Origin: an uncultured Clostridia bacterium | Lineage (GTDB): Bacteria; Bacillota; Clostridia; TANB77; CAG-508 | Assembly: GCA_947627185.1 (NCBI GenBank) | Contig: CANQVF010000002.1 | Span: forward strand, 62,001 to 126,000 | DNA length: 64,000 nucleotides | Direction: 5' to 3' | In this document: positions 18,991-30,506 of the stretch, piece by piece | How the letters are laid out: the number at the start of each line of letters is the position of its first letter | Numbering within the stretch: the first letter of the stretch is position 1 | The notes under the pieces: model-generated | Database searches by the model: none | What the model saw: the letters and a program-made list of their open reading frames with translations, nothing else | Told to the model about the DNA's origin: nothing | Made by a program: the position numbers and the translations under genes

Positions 18991-19923
18991 TTATATGTAT
19001 ATAATGTTAAAACATTTAAAATCATTTAAACAATTATTTTCTAAGCAACTTAAATAGATATCTAGTTCATCAATATTTTTACAAGCTCTTATAATAACTG
19101 GATTTAAATTTGTATTAAAGAACAATTCATTTGCTAAATTAATTGTTTGTAAAAAAGGTATTTTAGATTTTTTTGCTAAATTAAATGTTTCTCTAAATCT
19201 AGAAAAAGAAGCATTTTTAAACTTATTTAAAGAAATAGTAAATTTTTTATCTACAATTTCTTGCATAGATGAATACATTTCTTTATTATTTAAAAATAAT
19301 AATTCTAATTCATTTATTGAATACGGCAAAATAGCAGTTTGATTTTCAATAGATATTAATAATGTTTTATCAAGCAGGTTTTGAGTTTCAGTTTCTGGAA
19401 TGTAGCTATTTTCTTCTTTAATATTTTCTACGTTTTCATCATTTTCAAAAATTTCTTTATTTTCAAATATTATATTTTCATCTTTTTCAAAAATTGGTAT
19501 AGGCGGTAAATTTTCAGGAAATACAACTTCCATATATTTTAAAAGTGATTCCATAAAAGAATAATAAAAAATATTATCTTCAGAAATTTTTGCAAATAAT
19601 TTCATATATTTACTATTATATTCATCAAAAGAATATTGCTCATTTGAAGTTGATTTTAAAATATTTTCTAAATATTTTTTTAAATCTATGATTTCATTAA
19701 TATTTTTCTTTATATTGTCGAAACTTTTTTGAATACTATTTAAACATGAAATTAAAGAATTATCATCTTTAGGATCATTAGCATTGTAAATACCTTCAGA
19801 TATTTTTTCAAGATATAAAAGTAAAGTTTTTTTAAGTTGCCTTTGCTCATCTAAAGTATTATTTAAATTTTTTAATTCATTATTTATAATATTTTCATCC
19901 ACTGTAAATTTAGACCCAATCAT
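18991..19923 (-). CDS. Unknown 310-residue coiled-coil protein
   Basis: No family recognised. No signal peptide or membrane segment is visible. Residues 8-115 look like an antiparallel helical/coiled-coil region, a Glu/Asn-rich linker spans about 150-180, and a helical C-terminal half follows with FARFRE-like amphipathic stretches. It is the only minus-strand gene between the ABC exporter and pyrG, with its own promoter at 19946-19974 and a GGAGG ribosome site (CGGAGGATAAAATG). Confidence 0.65.
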   Translation of the reverse strand: MIGSKFTVDENIINNELKNLNNTLDEQRQLKKTLLLYLEKISEGIYNANDPKDDNSLISCLNSIQKSFDNIKKNINEIIDLKKYLENILKSTSNEQYSFDEYNSKYMKLFAKISEDNIFYYSFMESLLKYMEVVFPENLPPIPIFEKDENIIFENKEIFENDENVENIKEENSYIPETETQNLLDKTLLISIENQTAILPYSINELELLFLNNKEMYSSMQEIVDKKFTISLNKFKNASFSRFRETFNLAKKSKIPFLQTINLANELFFNTNLNPVIIRACKNIDELDIYLSCLENNCLNDFKCFNIIYI

Positions 19924-19945
19924 TTTATCCTCCGTTTACAAATAA

Positions 19946-19974
19946 ATTATATTATAAAGAAAATTAAAATACAA
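19946..19974 (-). promoter_or_regulatory. Promoter of the 310-residue coiled-coil gene
   Basis: Read on the minus strand: TTGTAT (19974-19969), a 17-base spacer and TATAAT (19951-19946), about 23 bases before the start codon. Confidence 0.65.
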
Positions 19975-20005
19975 TTATATTTTTGTAAAAAAATGTTAAT
20001 TTTGC

Positions 20006-20034
20006 TTGCAAAGAGTTTTATAAAATGTTAAAAT
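20006..20034 (+). promoter_or_regulatory. Candidate promoter of pyrG
   Basis: TTGCAA (20006-20011), a 17-base spacer and TAAAAT (20029-20034). This would start transcription near 20041, just before the leader hairpin. Confidence 0.55.
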
Positions 20035-20058
20035 ATTTACATTAGAAGACATGAATCG

Positions 20059-20106
20059 AAACAGATTTAAAAAAAAAACCCATTTTTTAAATCTGTTTTT
20101 TTATTT
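20059..20106 (+). terminator. Leader terminator/attenuator-like hairpin upstream of pyrG
   Basis: The stem aaacagatttaaaaaa / ttttttaaatctgttt has a loop containing CCCA, followed by a long T-run, all within the expected pyrG leader. Firmicute pyrG genes are often controlled by a leader attenuator. Here the predicted start is not G-rich, so the known G-reiteration mechanism is not shown. Confidence 0.65.
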
Positions 20107-20157
20107 TTTAGTACTTTTTGTACAGTTAAAAAATAAATTAATTTGAAAGGAGCTAAA

Positions 20158-21756
20158 ATGAGTACAAAGTATATTTTTATAACAGGAGGAGTTGTGTCAG
20201 GATTAGGAAAAGGAATAACAGCATCATCTTTAGGAAGATTACTTAAAAATAGAGGATATAAAGTAATAAATCAAAAATTTGATCCATACATTAATGTTGA
20301 TCCTGGAACAATGAGTCCTTATGAACACGGAGAAGTTTTTGTTACAGATGATGGAGCAGAAACTGATTTGGATTTAGGACATTATGAGAGATTTACAGAT
20401 GTAAATTTAACTACAAATTGTAGTGTAAGTTCAGGAAAAATATACCAAAGTGTTATAAATAAAGAAAGAAGAGGAGATTATTTAGGAAAAACAGTACAGG
20501 TAATTCCTCATGTAACAAATGAAATAAAAGAAAATATATATAGTTTTGAAGGAAAAGCAGATATTGTTATAACAGAATTAGGAGGAACCATTGGAGATAT
20601 AGAAGGATTAGCTTTTGTAGAAGCCATAAGACAAGTAGGATTAGAAAAAAATCCAGATGATGTTATATATATACATGTAACTCTTCTTCCATATATATCT
20701 GGTTCAAATGAATTGAAATCAAAACCTACTCAACACTCTGTTAAAGAATTACAATCTTTTGGAATAAAACCAGATATTTTAGTATGTAGATCAGAAACAG
20801 AAATTCCAAATGAAATCAGGCAAAAATTGGCTCTTTTCTGCAATGTTAGACCAGAATGTGTAATTCCAAATCTTACTGCTGAAAATCTTTATGCAGTACC
20901 ACTTATGTTAGAAAAACATGGTTTAGCAAGAGCTGTTTGTGAAAAATTAAAATTAGAAAACAAAGAACCTAAAAATGAAGAATGGGAAAAATTAATAGAA
21001 ACAATTAGAAACTTAAAAGGTGAAGTAAATATTGCATTAGTAGGAAAATATATGCAACTTCAAGATTCATATTTATCAGTTGCAGAAAGTTTAAGACATG
21101 GTGGATTTGCAAATGGAGTTAAAGTTAATGTTGGCTTTATAGATTCTGAAACAATAAATGAAGATACAGTTGATGATATTCTTAAAAATTATGATGGTAT
21201 TTTAGTTCCAGGTGGTTTTGGAAACAGAGGAATTGAAGGAAAAATAACAGCAATAAAATATGCAAGAGAAAATAAAATACCATTTTTAGGAATTTGTTTG
21301 GGTATGCAAATGGCAGTTGTTGAGTTTGCAAGAAATGTTTTAGGATTAAAAGATGCAAATTCAGCAGAATTTAGTGAGCAAACTAAAAATGCAGTTATAC
21401 ATATTATGGAAACACAAAAAAATGTTACTAAAAAAGGTGGTACAATGAGACTTGGAAGTTATCCTTGTACTATAAAAAAAGATACATTGGCATATAGAAT
21501 TTATGAAAAAGAGCATATAGATGAAAGACATAGACATAGATTTGAATATAATAATGATTATAAAGATGAATTTGAGAAAGCAGGACTTATTTGTTCAGGA
21601 ACATCTCCAGATGGAACTTTAGTGGAAATAGTTGAAAATATAAATCATCCATTTTTTATAGCAGGACAATTTCATCCAGAATTTAAATCAAGACCAGATA
21701 AACCAGCACCACTTTTTAAAGCATTAATAAAAGCTGCAATAGAAAACAAAAAATAA
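20158..21756 (+). CDS. pyrG: CTP synthase
   Basis: Makes CTP from UTP using glutamine, 532 residues. The N-terminal synthase domain has [17 protein letters not shown] and the UTP/CTP-binding [19 protein letters not shown]. The C-terminal glutaminase domain carries the nucleophile Cys in FLGICLGMQ and the His/Glu pair in [12 protein letters not shown] chose ATG 20158 over the TTG at 20143 because AAAGGAG falls between them and serves the ATG. A terminator-like hairpin lies in its leader. Confidence 0.97.
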   Translation: MSTKYIFITGGVVSGLGKGITASSLGRLLKNRGYKVINQKFDPYINVDPGTMSPYEHGEVFVTDDGAETDLDLGHYERFTDVNLTTNCSVSSGKIYQSVINKERRGDYLGKTVQVIPHVTNEIKENIYSFEGKADIVITELGGTIGDIEGLAFVEAIRQVGLEKNPDDVIYIHVTLLPYISGSNELKSKPTQHSVKELQSFGIKPDILVCRSETEIPNEIRQKLALFCNVRPECVIPNLTAENLYAVPLMLEKHGLARAVCEKLKLENKEPKNEEWEKLIETIRNLKGEVNIALVGKYMQLQDSYLSVAESLRHGGFANGVKVNVGFIDSETINEDTVDDILKNYDGILVPGGFGNRGIEGKITAIKYARENKIPFLGICLGMQMAVVEFARNVLGLKDANSAEFSEQTKNAVIHIMETQKNVTKKGGTMRLGSYPCTIKKDTLAYRIYEKEHIDERHRHRFEYNNDYKDEFEKAGLICSGTSPDGTLVEIVENINHPFFIAGQFHPEFKSRPDKPAPLFKALIKAAIENKK

Positions 21757-21840
21757 TTTATTAAAATTTTAAAATAAAAAATATTTGAGAATAAATTATA
21801 AAAAAAAATAAAATAATAAATTTGTATTAAGAAGTAAAAT

Positions 21841-21872
21841 AAAACTGGGATAATAAAGCTTATCTCAGTTTT
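21841..21872 (+). terminator. Hairpin after pyrG
   Basis: The stem aaaactgggataa / ttatctcagtttt has one G-T pair and ends in TTTT. It is the probable pyrG terminator and lies just before the next gene. Confidence 0.65.
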
Positions 21873-21903
21873 TGAAGGTATGGCAGGAGGCATTAAAATA
21901 AAG

Positions 21904-22596
21904 ATGAGCTTTAAGTTAATAAATTTTAATGAAGAAACAGAAGATATATTAAAATGTGATAAATTATGTAATGATATTATTTTTATGAAATATGATGTTT
22001 CTATAAATAATATTATTGAAATTACTGAAAATGAATTTATAATATTAATTTATAAAGGACAAGTATATGATTTTAAGGAAGAAGTTGGAAAATATATTGT
22101 AAAAGAAACTGATTTAGAAATAGAAAATGAATGGGAAAATTTATTTATTAGAGATGCAGGAAATAATGATTTATGTGTAATTTTTTTAAATAAAAATATC
22201 ATTAAAAATAATAAATTACTAATTAATAAAACTATAGAAAAACAAAATCAATTTAATGGTAAATTATCTAAAATTGAATTAAATATTTATATTGAATATG
22301 ATTTTAAAATAGAAAGTCCAAAAAATTTTTTAAATAAAATAATTGGTTTGAGAAAAATATATACTAAACAAGAAATAATAGAGAAAGTTAGAAAATATAT
22401 ATTAGATTCAATTGAAAAAAGAATAAATGAAGAATTAGAAGCATATAAATTAGATATAGAAAAAATATTAAATTCTACTCAAATAATTGAAGAATTTAAT
22501 GAATATGACTCTAAACTTTTAGAGTATGGTGTAAAATTAATGAATTATAGAATAACAAAATATGAAGAAATAGATAAAAAAAATAAATTTTTTTAG
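21904..22596 (+). CDS. Unknown protein, possibly a divergent SPFH/YdjI-like domain protein
   Basis: About 230 residues, soluble and rich in Ile/Asn/Lys. The order of elements, a strand-rich start (NNIIEITENEFIILIYKGQVYDFKEEVGKYIV) followed by a long helical C-terminus, recalls YdjI/virion-core SPFH proteins, but no diagnostic motif is present and I hold this loosely. The start is uncertain: AGGAGG at 21884-21889 lies inside the longer ORF-track reading (ATG 21880), which favours ATG 21904, although the spacing of 14 bases is long. Confidence 0.5.
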   Translation: MSFKLINFNEETEDILKCDKLCNDIIFMKYDVSINNIIEITENEFIILIYKGQVYDFKEEVGKYIVKETDLEIENEWENLFIRDAGNNDLCVIFLNKNIIKNNKLLINKTIEKQNQFNGKLSKIELNIYIEYDFKIESPKNFLNKIIGLRKIYTKQEIIEKVRKYILDSIEKRINEELEAYKLDIEKILNSTQIIEEFNEYDSKLLEYGVKLMNYRITKYEEIDKKNKFF

Positions 22597-22604
22597 AATA
22601 TATA

Positions 22605-22633
22605 TTGACAATTTAGTAAATAGGGTATAAATT
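22605..22633 (+). promoter_or_regulatory. Promoter of groES-groEL
   Basis: TTGACA at 22605-22610. The -10 box is TATAAA (22626-22631, spacer 15) or TAAATT (22628-22633, spacer 17), immediately followed by the CIRCE operator. Confidence 0.7.
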
Positions 22634-22634
22634 A

Positions 22635-22661
22635 TTAGCAGTCGAAAACAAAGACTGCTAA
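22635..22661 (+). promoter_or_regulatory. CIRCE operator (HrcA site), variant
   Basis: TTAGCAGTC-N9-GACTGCTAA, a perfect 9-bp inverted repeat with the canonical 9-base spacing. The usual CIRCE is TTAGCACTC-N9-GAGTGCTAA. Here one C/G position is swapped symmetrically in both arms. It sits just after the promoter, so HrcA binding would block groESL transcription until heat stress. Confidence 0.92.
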
Positions 22662-22707
22662 TTTTAAATTATATTATTAATTTAAAATCAACATATATAA
22701 TTTATAA

Positions 22708-24681
<1,974 letters not shown>

Positions 24682-24744
24682 TAAAAATAAAAAATTAAAA
24701 AAATTTTAAAAAAAGTATATGCATTTTTAAAATTTATGTATATA

Positions 24745-24786
24745 ATAAAAAAAATGATTTATGTAAAAATAAATCATTTTTTTATT
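24745..24786 (+). terminator. Terminator of the groESL operon
   Basis: The hairpin aaaaaatgattta / taaatcatttttt has an 8-base loop and a T-run at its end. Confidence 0.85.
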
Positions 24787-24867
24787 TAATAGGAAAAAAT
24801 ACTTGTTTTTCTTATAATATTTAATAAATAAAAAAATAACTTATGATAAATGGGGGATAAAGTTATC

Positions 24868-26535
24868 ATGAAAAATGAAGTAAAAAAAGTATTATTATTA
24901 ACAATCTTTTTAATTTCAACTATGTTTTCTTTTTATAATGTACAAGCATTTACAAAAGAAATTGATCCAAAAAATTATATTACAATGCCAGAAGTAATTA
25001 ATATATCACAAGATGGCATTGCCACAGGAACGATATATCTAGATCCACAAGTAAGAGATTATAAAATATTTTATCAAAGGATAGATCTTTCTGATAGTCA
25101 AGCAAATGCTATAGTGGAAAAAAATAAAAAAGTAAATGAATATATAGAAAATGTAAACAATCAAGTACAAGAAAACAATTCAGAATTAACTAAATTAAAA
25201 CAAGATTATGATGATGCTTTAAAAAATGGAGCAACAGAAGAAGAACTTTCAAAATTACAAAGTGAATATGACAAATTATATAAAGAATATACAGATTTTC
25301 ATGATAAATCTGAACAAGAATTAGAAAAATTAGAACAAGAATATTTTGATTTAATACCAGAGTATACAAGTTCTTGGACAGAAACAAAAAATGAATCTAA
25401 TAATGTAAAAATGGATATGAATGGATATGAAGGTACATTACATTTTATTTTATGGGTTAAAATAGAAAATGGAACTAATACATATTATGATTATAGTGGT
25501 TATTCTACAGAAATAAATAATTCTTCTAGTGATGACAAAAAAGATGATGACGAACCAGCAACAGGAGAATGGACAGATTTTTCAAAAGCTGTTTTTCATT
25601 TAGAAAAAAGTGGAGTTTCAAAAGCAGTTTTGGAAATATCAGGTGTTGATGTATTAAAAGATAGTAGATATGATTTATTCATAACTAATAATCCTTCTAA
25701 ACCTAACGTATCAGATGATATGGATGATATTAAAATAATTTTGTCTTATGATTCAACTTCAAAAACATTAAAATCAGCTGATTCTGAAAAATTAGCAGAA
25801 TATATTGAATCAAATCAAGATTTATATGCTACTGTATTAGAAATTAATGTATTAAATAGTAATATAGTAACATATGGTAATAAATTAGAAAGATATGCAG
25901 AATCAAAATATAGTGATGCTTTTAGCTCAACATTTATTTCTTATAGTGCAGACCAAATTGTAACAAATTTTACACATGCAAAAGTTAATAATAGAAAAAT
26001 GCAAATAAAAGTTGGAAAAATTACAGATAAATCTATTTTACAAAAGATAAAAAGTGAGGATGTATCTGGCTTTTCTGATTTATTAAAATATGCTAAGTCA
26101 AATTCAGCTATTTATGATGAAACCGTATCAGCAGATAAAGATGATTTTTATGCAATAGAATATTCTGCTGGTGATTTGGGAAAACCAGAAAATAAATTAA
26201 TTCAATTAAACGGATTAGAAAATAAAGAATATTATTACTTATATGTAAAACCAGATGATGAAAATGGAAAATACGCCTCTAATGAAGCTGTTACATTAGC
26301 ACAAGCAAGTACTTATGATAATGGTGATTGGTATTTGTTTTTCTATGGATCATCAGATTTTAATTGGGTAAATTTGGGTGGAAGTACATCAACACCAGGA
26401 GCACCTGTTGATGATACTACTGCAAAAACAATATTACCAAATACAGGTTCAAATATAATAATATTTGTAACTACAATGTTATTTGTTGGTACAGGATTAG
26501 TACTATATAAAAAGTATAAAAATTATAATTATTAA
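24868..26535 (+). CDS. LPNTG-anchored surface protein with coiled coil
   Basis: Cell-wall protein of about 555 residues. A signal peptide (about 1-29, ending near NVQAF) precedes a Glu/Lys-rich coiled coil (about 65-140) and an extracellular region of unknown fold (about 145-510). The C-terminal sorting signal is complete: LPNTG, a hydrophobic segment, then a Lys-rich tail (YKKYKNYNY). A sortase should therefore attach it to peptidoglycan; no sortase gene is in this window. I chose ATG 24868 because GGGGGAT precedes it; the ORF-track ATG at 24850 lies upstream of that ribosome site. Confidence 0.88.
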   Translation: MKNEVKKVLLLTIFLISTMFSFYNVQAFTKEIDPKNYITMPEVINISQDGIATGTIYLDPQVRDYKIFYQRIDLSDSQANAIVEKNKKVNEYIENVNNQVQENNSELTKLKQDYDDALKNGATEEELSKLQSEYDKLYKEYTDFHDKSEQELEKLEQEYFDLIPEYTSSWTETKNESNNVKMDMNGYEGTLHFILWVKIENGTNTYYDYSGYSTEINNSSSDDKKDDDEPATGEWTDFSKAVFHLEKSGVSKAVLEISGVDVLKDSRYDLFITNNPSKPNVSDDMDDIKIILSYDSTSKTLKSADSEKLAEYIESNQDLYATVLEINVLNSNIVTYGNKLERYAESKYSDAFSSTFISYSADQIVTNFTHAKVNNRKMQIKVGKITDKSILQKIKSEDVSGFSDLLKYAKSNSAIYDETVSADKDDFYAIEYSAGDLGKPENKLIQLNGLENKEYYYLYVKPDDENGKYASNEAVTLAQASTYDNGDWYLFFYGSSDFNWVNLGGSTSTPGAPVDDTTAKTILPNTGSNIIIFVTTMLFVGTGLVLYKKYKNYNY

Positions 26536-26583
26536 TATTAAAAATGATAAAAAGTAAAGTAAAAAAAATAAAGAATAAAATTA

Positions 26584-26617
26584 AACCTCATAAGTTAAAA
26601 CTTATGAGGTTATTTTT
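26584..26617. terminator. Bidirectional terminator between the surface protein and the small Cys-rich gene
   Basis: A 13-bp stem aacctcataagtt / aacttatgaggtt, flanked by A-rich sequence on the left and T-rich sequence on the right. It can serve both converging transcripts. Confidence 0.85.
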
Positions 26618-26631
26618 AATTAGTTAATAGA

Positions 26632-26754
26632 TTAACAGCATCCTCTATTGCCATTATTTCCACAGCAACAGAAAAGAATTATTAAAAGAATTATTAATAA
26701 TAAGCAATCATTATCTCCTCCGAACATTCCGCAACAACCTCTGTTTTCTGGCAT
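26632..26754 (-). CDS. Small Cys-rich single-pass membrane protein (40 residues)
   Basis: Not in the ORF track. On the minus strand a perfect AAAGGAGG lies about 7 bases before ATG 26754, opening a 40-codon frame. It begins MPENRGCCGMFGG, has an 11-residue Leu/Ile/Phe segment (LLLIILLIILF), and ends with CCCGNNGNRGCC. Eight Cys residues cluster on both sides of the hydrophobic stretch. Function unknown. Similar short Cys/Gly membrane peptides occur in spore formers, but I cannot assign a family from sequence alone. Metal binding, redox or spore-coat roles are possible. Confidence 0.75.
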   Translation of the reverse strand: MPENRGCCGMFGGDNDCLLLIILLIILFCCCGNNGNRGCC

Positions 26755-26951
26755 TTTAAAATCCTCCTTTAAAAATAAAATATGTTATTATAGAAAAATC
26801 TATAATCTGCAGTAGGTATTAAAATGTAATATAACAAATTAATACTTAATAAAAACTAGAAACTAGTTATTTAAAATCTTTAGTATGTTATATACTATGA
26901 TTTTTTATAAAAAATGTTACTGAGCAAGATAAAAATAAAATTTTAAAAAAG

Positions 26952-26980
26952 TATACAAAAGAATTTTTTAATGATATAAT
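26952..26980 (+). promoter_or_regulatory. Promoter of the mutL-miaA operon
   Basis: TATACA (26952-26957), a 17-base spacer and TATAAT (26975-26980), about 75 bases before mutL. The stretch from 26755 to 26951 shows nothing else I can support. Confidence 0.6.
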
Positions 26981-27056
26981 TTGTTAAAATGTATAAGTAT
27001 GCAAAAGTAAAAATTATTAAATCACAAATGAACTGAAAATAGAAAGGAAGATAATA

Positions 27057-29585
27057 ATGGGAAATATAGTTTTATTAGATGATTTAACAATAAATAAAAT
27101 TGCAGCAGGTGAAGTTATAGAAAGACCAGCTTCTGTTGTAAAAGAAATGCTAGAAAATTCAATAGATGCAGGTGCTAAAAATGTAACTATTGAAGTAAAA
27201 AATGGTGGAATTTCTTTAATAAAAATAATTGATGATGGTTGTGGTATTTCAGAAGATGATATGGAAATTGCTTTTGAAAGACATGCAACAAGTAAAATAA
27301 GGAATGCAAAAGATTTAGAAGTAGTTAAAACTATGGGGTTTAGAGGAGAGGCTTTAGCAAGTATTGCAGCTATAGCTAAAGTTGAAATGATATCAAAAAA
27401 AGAAAAAGAATCTATAGCACATAGAATTGTTGTAGAAGGTGGAAAAACTTTAGAATTTACAGAAACAGCAAGATCAGTTGGAACAACAATAACTGTTCAA
27501 AATTTATTTTATAATACACCAGTTAGATATAAATTTTTAAAGAAAGATTATACAGAAGCAGGTTATATAGAAGATGTTGTAACAAGAATAGCATTAGTTA
27601 ACAGAAATGTTGCAATTAAACTTATAAGTAATGGTAAAACTGTTATACAAACAAATGGAAATGGTGATTTAAAAACAGTTATTTATAGTATATATGGAAA
27701 AGATATAGCTTCAGAAATTATAGAAGTTGATTATGAATTCGAAGGAATGAAAGTAGTAGGAGCTATTGGAAAACCAGTTATAGCAAGAGGCAATAGGGCA
27801 AATCAATTATTCTTTTTAAATGGAAGATATATTAAAGATAAAAATTTGTCCGCAGCAGCAGACCAAGCATATAAAGGAATGATACCAGTTGGAAGATATG
27901 GATTTATAGTTTTAAACTTAGAAATGGATCCTAAATTGGTAGATGTAAATGTTCATCCAGCTAAACTAGAAGTGAGATTTGAAGATGAAACTAAAGTATT
28001 TAAAGCTATTTATCATGCAATTAAATCTAATTTAGCTAAATCTGAACTTGTTGCAAATATAGAAAATTATAATGCTCAAAATATAGATAAAAATTTAATA
28101 AATAATATAAAAGAGAATGAAACATATGAAGAAGATAAGCCAAATAATGATATAAAAACAGAAAATGTTGGAGAACTAATTAATGATAAATTTATGGAAA
28201 AATATGAAAAGAAAACAGGTTTAACTGGACTTTTCAAGAAAATTTTAAAAGAACCAGATGAAACACAAGAAGAGATAAATAATAACACTTTAGAAGAAAT
28301 ATTTAAATATAGACAAAAAATAACAGATCAACCAGATTCAAATAATAAAGTATATAAAGAATTTAAAAATGATTCAGAAATATCAAATAATGGTGTAGAA
28401 GAAAAATTAATTTCTGGTGAAACTCAAGAAATAAATACAGTTAACAATTTAATAAAAGATGAAACAAAAGATATAGAAACTGCTAAAATGATTGAAAAAG
28501 AAAATACACAAATTATAGATTCAAACAATTTATTGAAAAAAGAAGAAATAGAGAAAACACAAATTTTAGATACTGCTACTGTAAAAAAATCAACACAAGA
28601 TACAGTTATTGCCACAAAAGATAAAATAGATAATTTATCAGGAAATACAATAGTTTTAGAACAAAATATTGATTCTGAAGTATCTCAAAACAAAGAAGAA
28701 ATAGATGAAAATGCAAATAATAATGATTTTTCAAAAATAGCACAACAATTATTTGAAGGAAAAGATGATATAGATAGTACACAAGCAATAGATACTTCAA
28801 AAGTTAGAGAAGCTATAAATGAGGCTAAGTTTGAAAATAATCCTGAATTTGATGAAATGTATAAAAAAACATTTGGTGTAGATTCTTTTTCAGTTAGAAA
28901 AGAAAAAGAATTAGAAGAAAAAGAGAAGGAAAAACTAGATGTTTCAAATGATTTTTCTTATGCATCAGAAAATATGAATGTTTTTGATGATAAAGAAGAA
29001 GTAGAACAAATACCATATAAATTCATAGGAATAGTATTTTCTACATATATAATAATAGAAATAAAAAATGAAATGTATATTATAGATCAACATGCTGCAC
29101 ATGAAAGAATTATGTATGAAAAAATTAAAGAAAATTATTATAGTGATAATGAAAAAGATGAACAATTTTTACTTTTACCAGATGTTATTTCTTTAACTCA
29201 TAAAGAAATGTTAATAGCAAAAGAAAATATTGAAATGTTTTCTAAAGCAGGATTTTCATTTGAAGAATTTGGAGATAACACAATAAAATTAATGTCTGTT
29301 CCTAGTATGTGTGAAAATTTAAATACAAAACAATTATTTTTAGATATTTTAGATGAAATAGATACAGTTGCAGTTACTGCACGACAAGAAAAAGAAGATA
29401 AATTTATTGCAACAGTTGCTTGTAAATCAGCTGTAAAAGCTAAAATGAAATTAGATGAAGAAGAAGTAAAGAAACTTATGGATAAATTGTTAGAATTGCC
29501 AAATCCATTTACTTGTCCACATGGTAGACCAACAGCAATAAAAATGACTAAATATGATTTGGAGAAAAAATTTAATAGGAGATAG
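27057..29585 (+). CDS. mutL: DNA mismatch repair protein MutL with long acidic linker
   Basis: Couples mismatch recognition to strand incision, 842 residues. The N-terminal GHKL ATPase (about 1-330) has ENSIDAGA, DDGCGI, GFRGEALASI and VNVHPAKLEVRF. The C-terminal domain (about 660-842) carries the metal-dependent endonuclease motif DQHAAHERIMYE and CPHGRP, so this is the nicking type found in bacteria without MutH. The linker between them is about 330 residues, much longer than usual, charged and low-complexity, which explains the length. ATG behind AAAGGAAG. No mutS in the window. Confidence 0.97.
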   Translation: MGNIVLLDDLTINKIAAGEVIERPASVVKEMLENSIDAGAKNVTIEVKNGGISLIKIIDDGCGISEDDMEIAFERHATSKIRNAKDLEVVKTMGFRGEALASIAAIAKVEMISKKEKESIAHRIVVEGGKTLEFTETARSVGTTITVQNLFYNTPVRYKFLKKDYTEAGYIEDVVTRIALVNRNVAIKLISNGKTVIQTNGNGDLKTVIYSIYGKDIASEIIEVDYEFEGMKVVGAIGKPVIARGNRANQLFFLNGRYIKDKNLSAAADQAYKGMIPVGRYGFIVLNLEMDPKLVDVNVHPAKLEVRFEDETKVFKAIYHAIKSNLAKSELVANIENYNAQNIDKNLINNIKENETYEEDKPNNDIKTENVGELINDKFMEKYEKKTGLTGLFKKILKEPDETQEEINNNTLEEIFKYRQKITDQPDSNNKVYKEFKNDSEISNNGVEEKLISGETQEINTVNNLIKDETKDIETAKMIEKENTQIIDSNNLLKKEEIEKTQILDTATVKKSTQDTVIATKDKIDNLSGNTIVLEQNIDSEVSQNKEEIDENANNNDFSKIAQQLFEGKDDIDSTQAIDTSKVREAINEAKFENNPEFDEMYKKTFGVDSFSVRKEKELEEKEKEKLDVSNDFSYASENMNVFDDKEEVEQIPYKFIGIVFSTYIIIEIKNEMYIIDQHAAHERIMYEKIKENYYSDNEKDEQFLLLPDVISLTHKEMLIAKENIEMFSKAGFSFEEFGDNTIKLMSVPSMCENLNTKQLFLDILDEIDTVAVTARQEKEDKFIATVACKSAVKAKMKLDEEEVKKLMDKLLELPNPFTCPHGRPTAIKMTKYDLEKKFNRR

Positions 29586-29588
29586 TAA

Positions 29589-30506
29589 ATGAAATCTAAA
29601 GTTGTAGTTATTGTTGGACCAACTGCATCTGGGAAAACTGCATTGTCAATTGAACTTGCAAAAAAAATAAATGGAGAAATTGTATCTGCAGATTCCATGC
29701 AAATATATAAAGATATGAATATAGGTACAGCAAAAGTTACAAAAGAAGAAGCACAAAATATAAAACATTATTTAATAGATTGTGTATCTCCAGAAAAAAG
29801 ATACACTGTTTCAGATTTTAAAAAAGATAGTGAAATAGCAATACAAGAAATTTTATCAAAAAATAAAATACCTATTATAGTTGGTGGTACAGGATTATAT
29901 GTTAATTCTTTGATATATGGAATTGAATATCAAGATATGAAATATGATGAAAAATATAGAAATGAATTAATGAAAAAAGCTGAAACTACAGAAGGTTTAA
30001 AAGAACTTTATAAAAAAGCAATTGAAATTGATCCAGAAGCTATGAAAAAAATAAGTGAAAATGATAAAAAAAGAATAGTTAGAATTTTAGAGATTTATAA
30101 AGCAACTGGAAAAACAAAAACAGAACAAGAAATATTATCTAAACAAACAAAAATAAAATATGATTTTAAAATTTTTGGAATAGCTTATGATAGAGAAAAA
30201 CTTTATAATAGGATAAATCAAAGAGTAGATATAATGATTGAGCAAGGGTTAGAAGATGAAGTTAGAAATTTAATTTTAAAATATTCAAAATTTCCAACAG
30301 CAATGCAAGGATTAGGATACAAAGAAGTTGTTCAATATTTTGATGGACAGTTAACAAGAGAAGAAATGATTGAGAAAATAAAACAAGAATCAAGAAGATA
30401 TGCAAAACGACAATTAACTTGGTTTAAAAGAAATGAAAATATTATTTGGCTTAATGGGGAAAACAAATTATCTGATAATATAGATATTATTATGAAGGAG
30501 TTATAG
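29589..30506 (+). CDS. miaA: tRNA dimethylallyltransferase MiaA
   Basis: Adds a dimethylallyl group to A37 of UNN-decoding tRNAs, 305 residues. P-loop GPTASGKTALSIELAK at the N-terminus, SADSMQIYKDMNIGTAK, and QESRRYAKRQLTWFKRN near the end are diagnostic. It starts 3 bases after mutL, and its stop codon overlaps the GTG of the next gene, so the three are translationally coupled. Confidence 0.97.
   Translation: MKSKVVVIVGPTASGKTALSIELAKKINGEIVSADSMQIYKDMNIGTAKVTKEEAQNIKHYLIDCVSPEKRYTVSDFKKDSEIAIQEILSKNKIPIIVGGTGLYVNSLIYGIEYQDMKYDEKYRNELMKKAETTEGLKELYKKAIEIDPEAMKKISENDKKRIVRILEIYKATGKTKTEQEILSKQTKIKYDFKIFGIAYDREKLYNRINQRVDIMIEQGLEDEVRNLILKYSKFPTAMQGLGYKEVVQYFDGQLTREEMIEKIKQESRRYAKRQLTWFKRNENIIWLNGENKLSDNIDIIMKEL

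Noticed and set aside
20143-20157. TTG start for pyrG given in the ORF track
   Set aside because: The codons before ATG 20158 contain the AAAGGAG ribosome site. The same reasoning moved the starts of aspS, groEL, rpsP, rimM, the beta-CASP nuclease, the LPNTG protein, the YidC fusion and the LicA-like gene.
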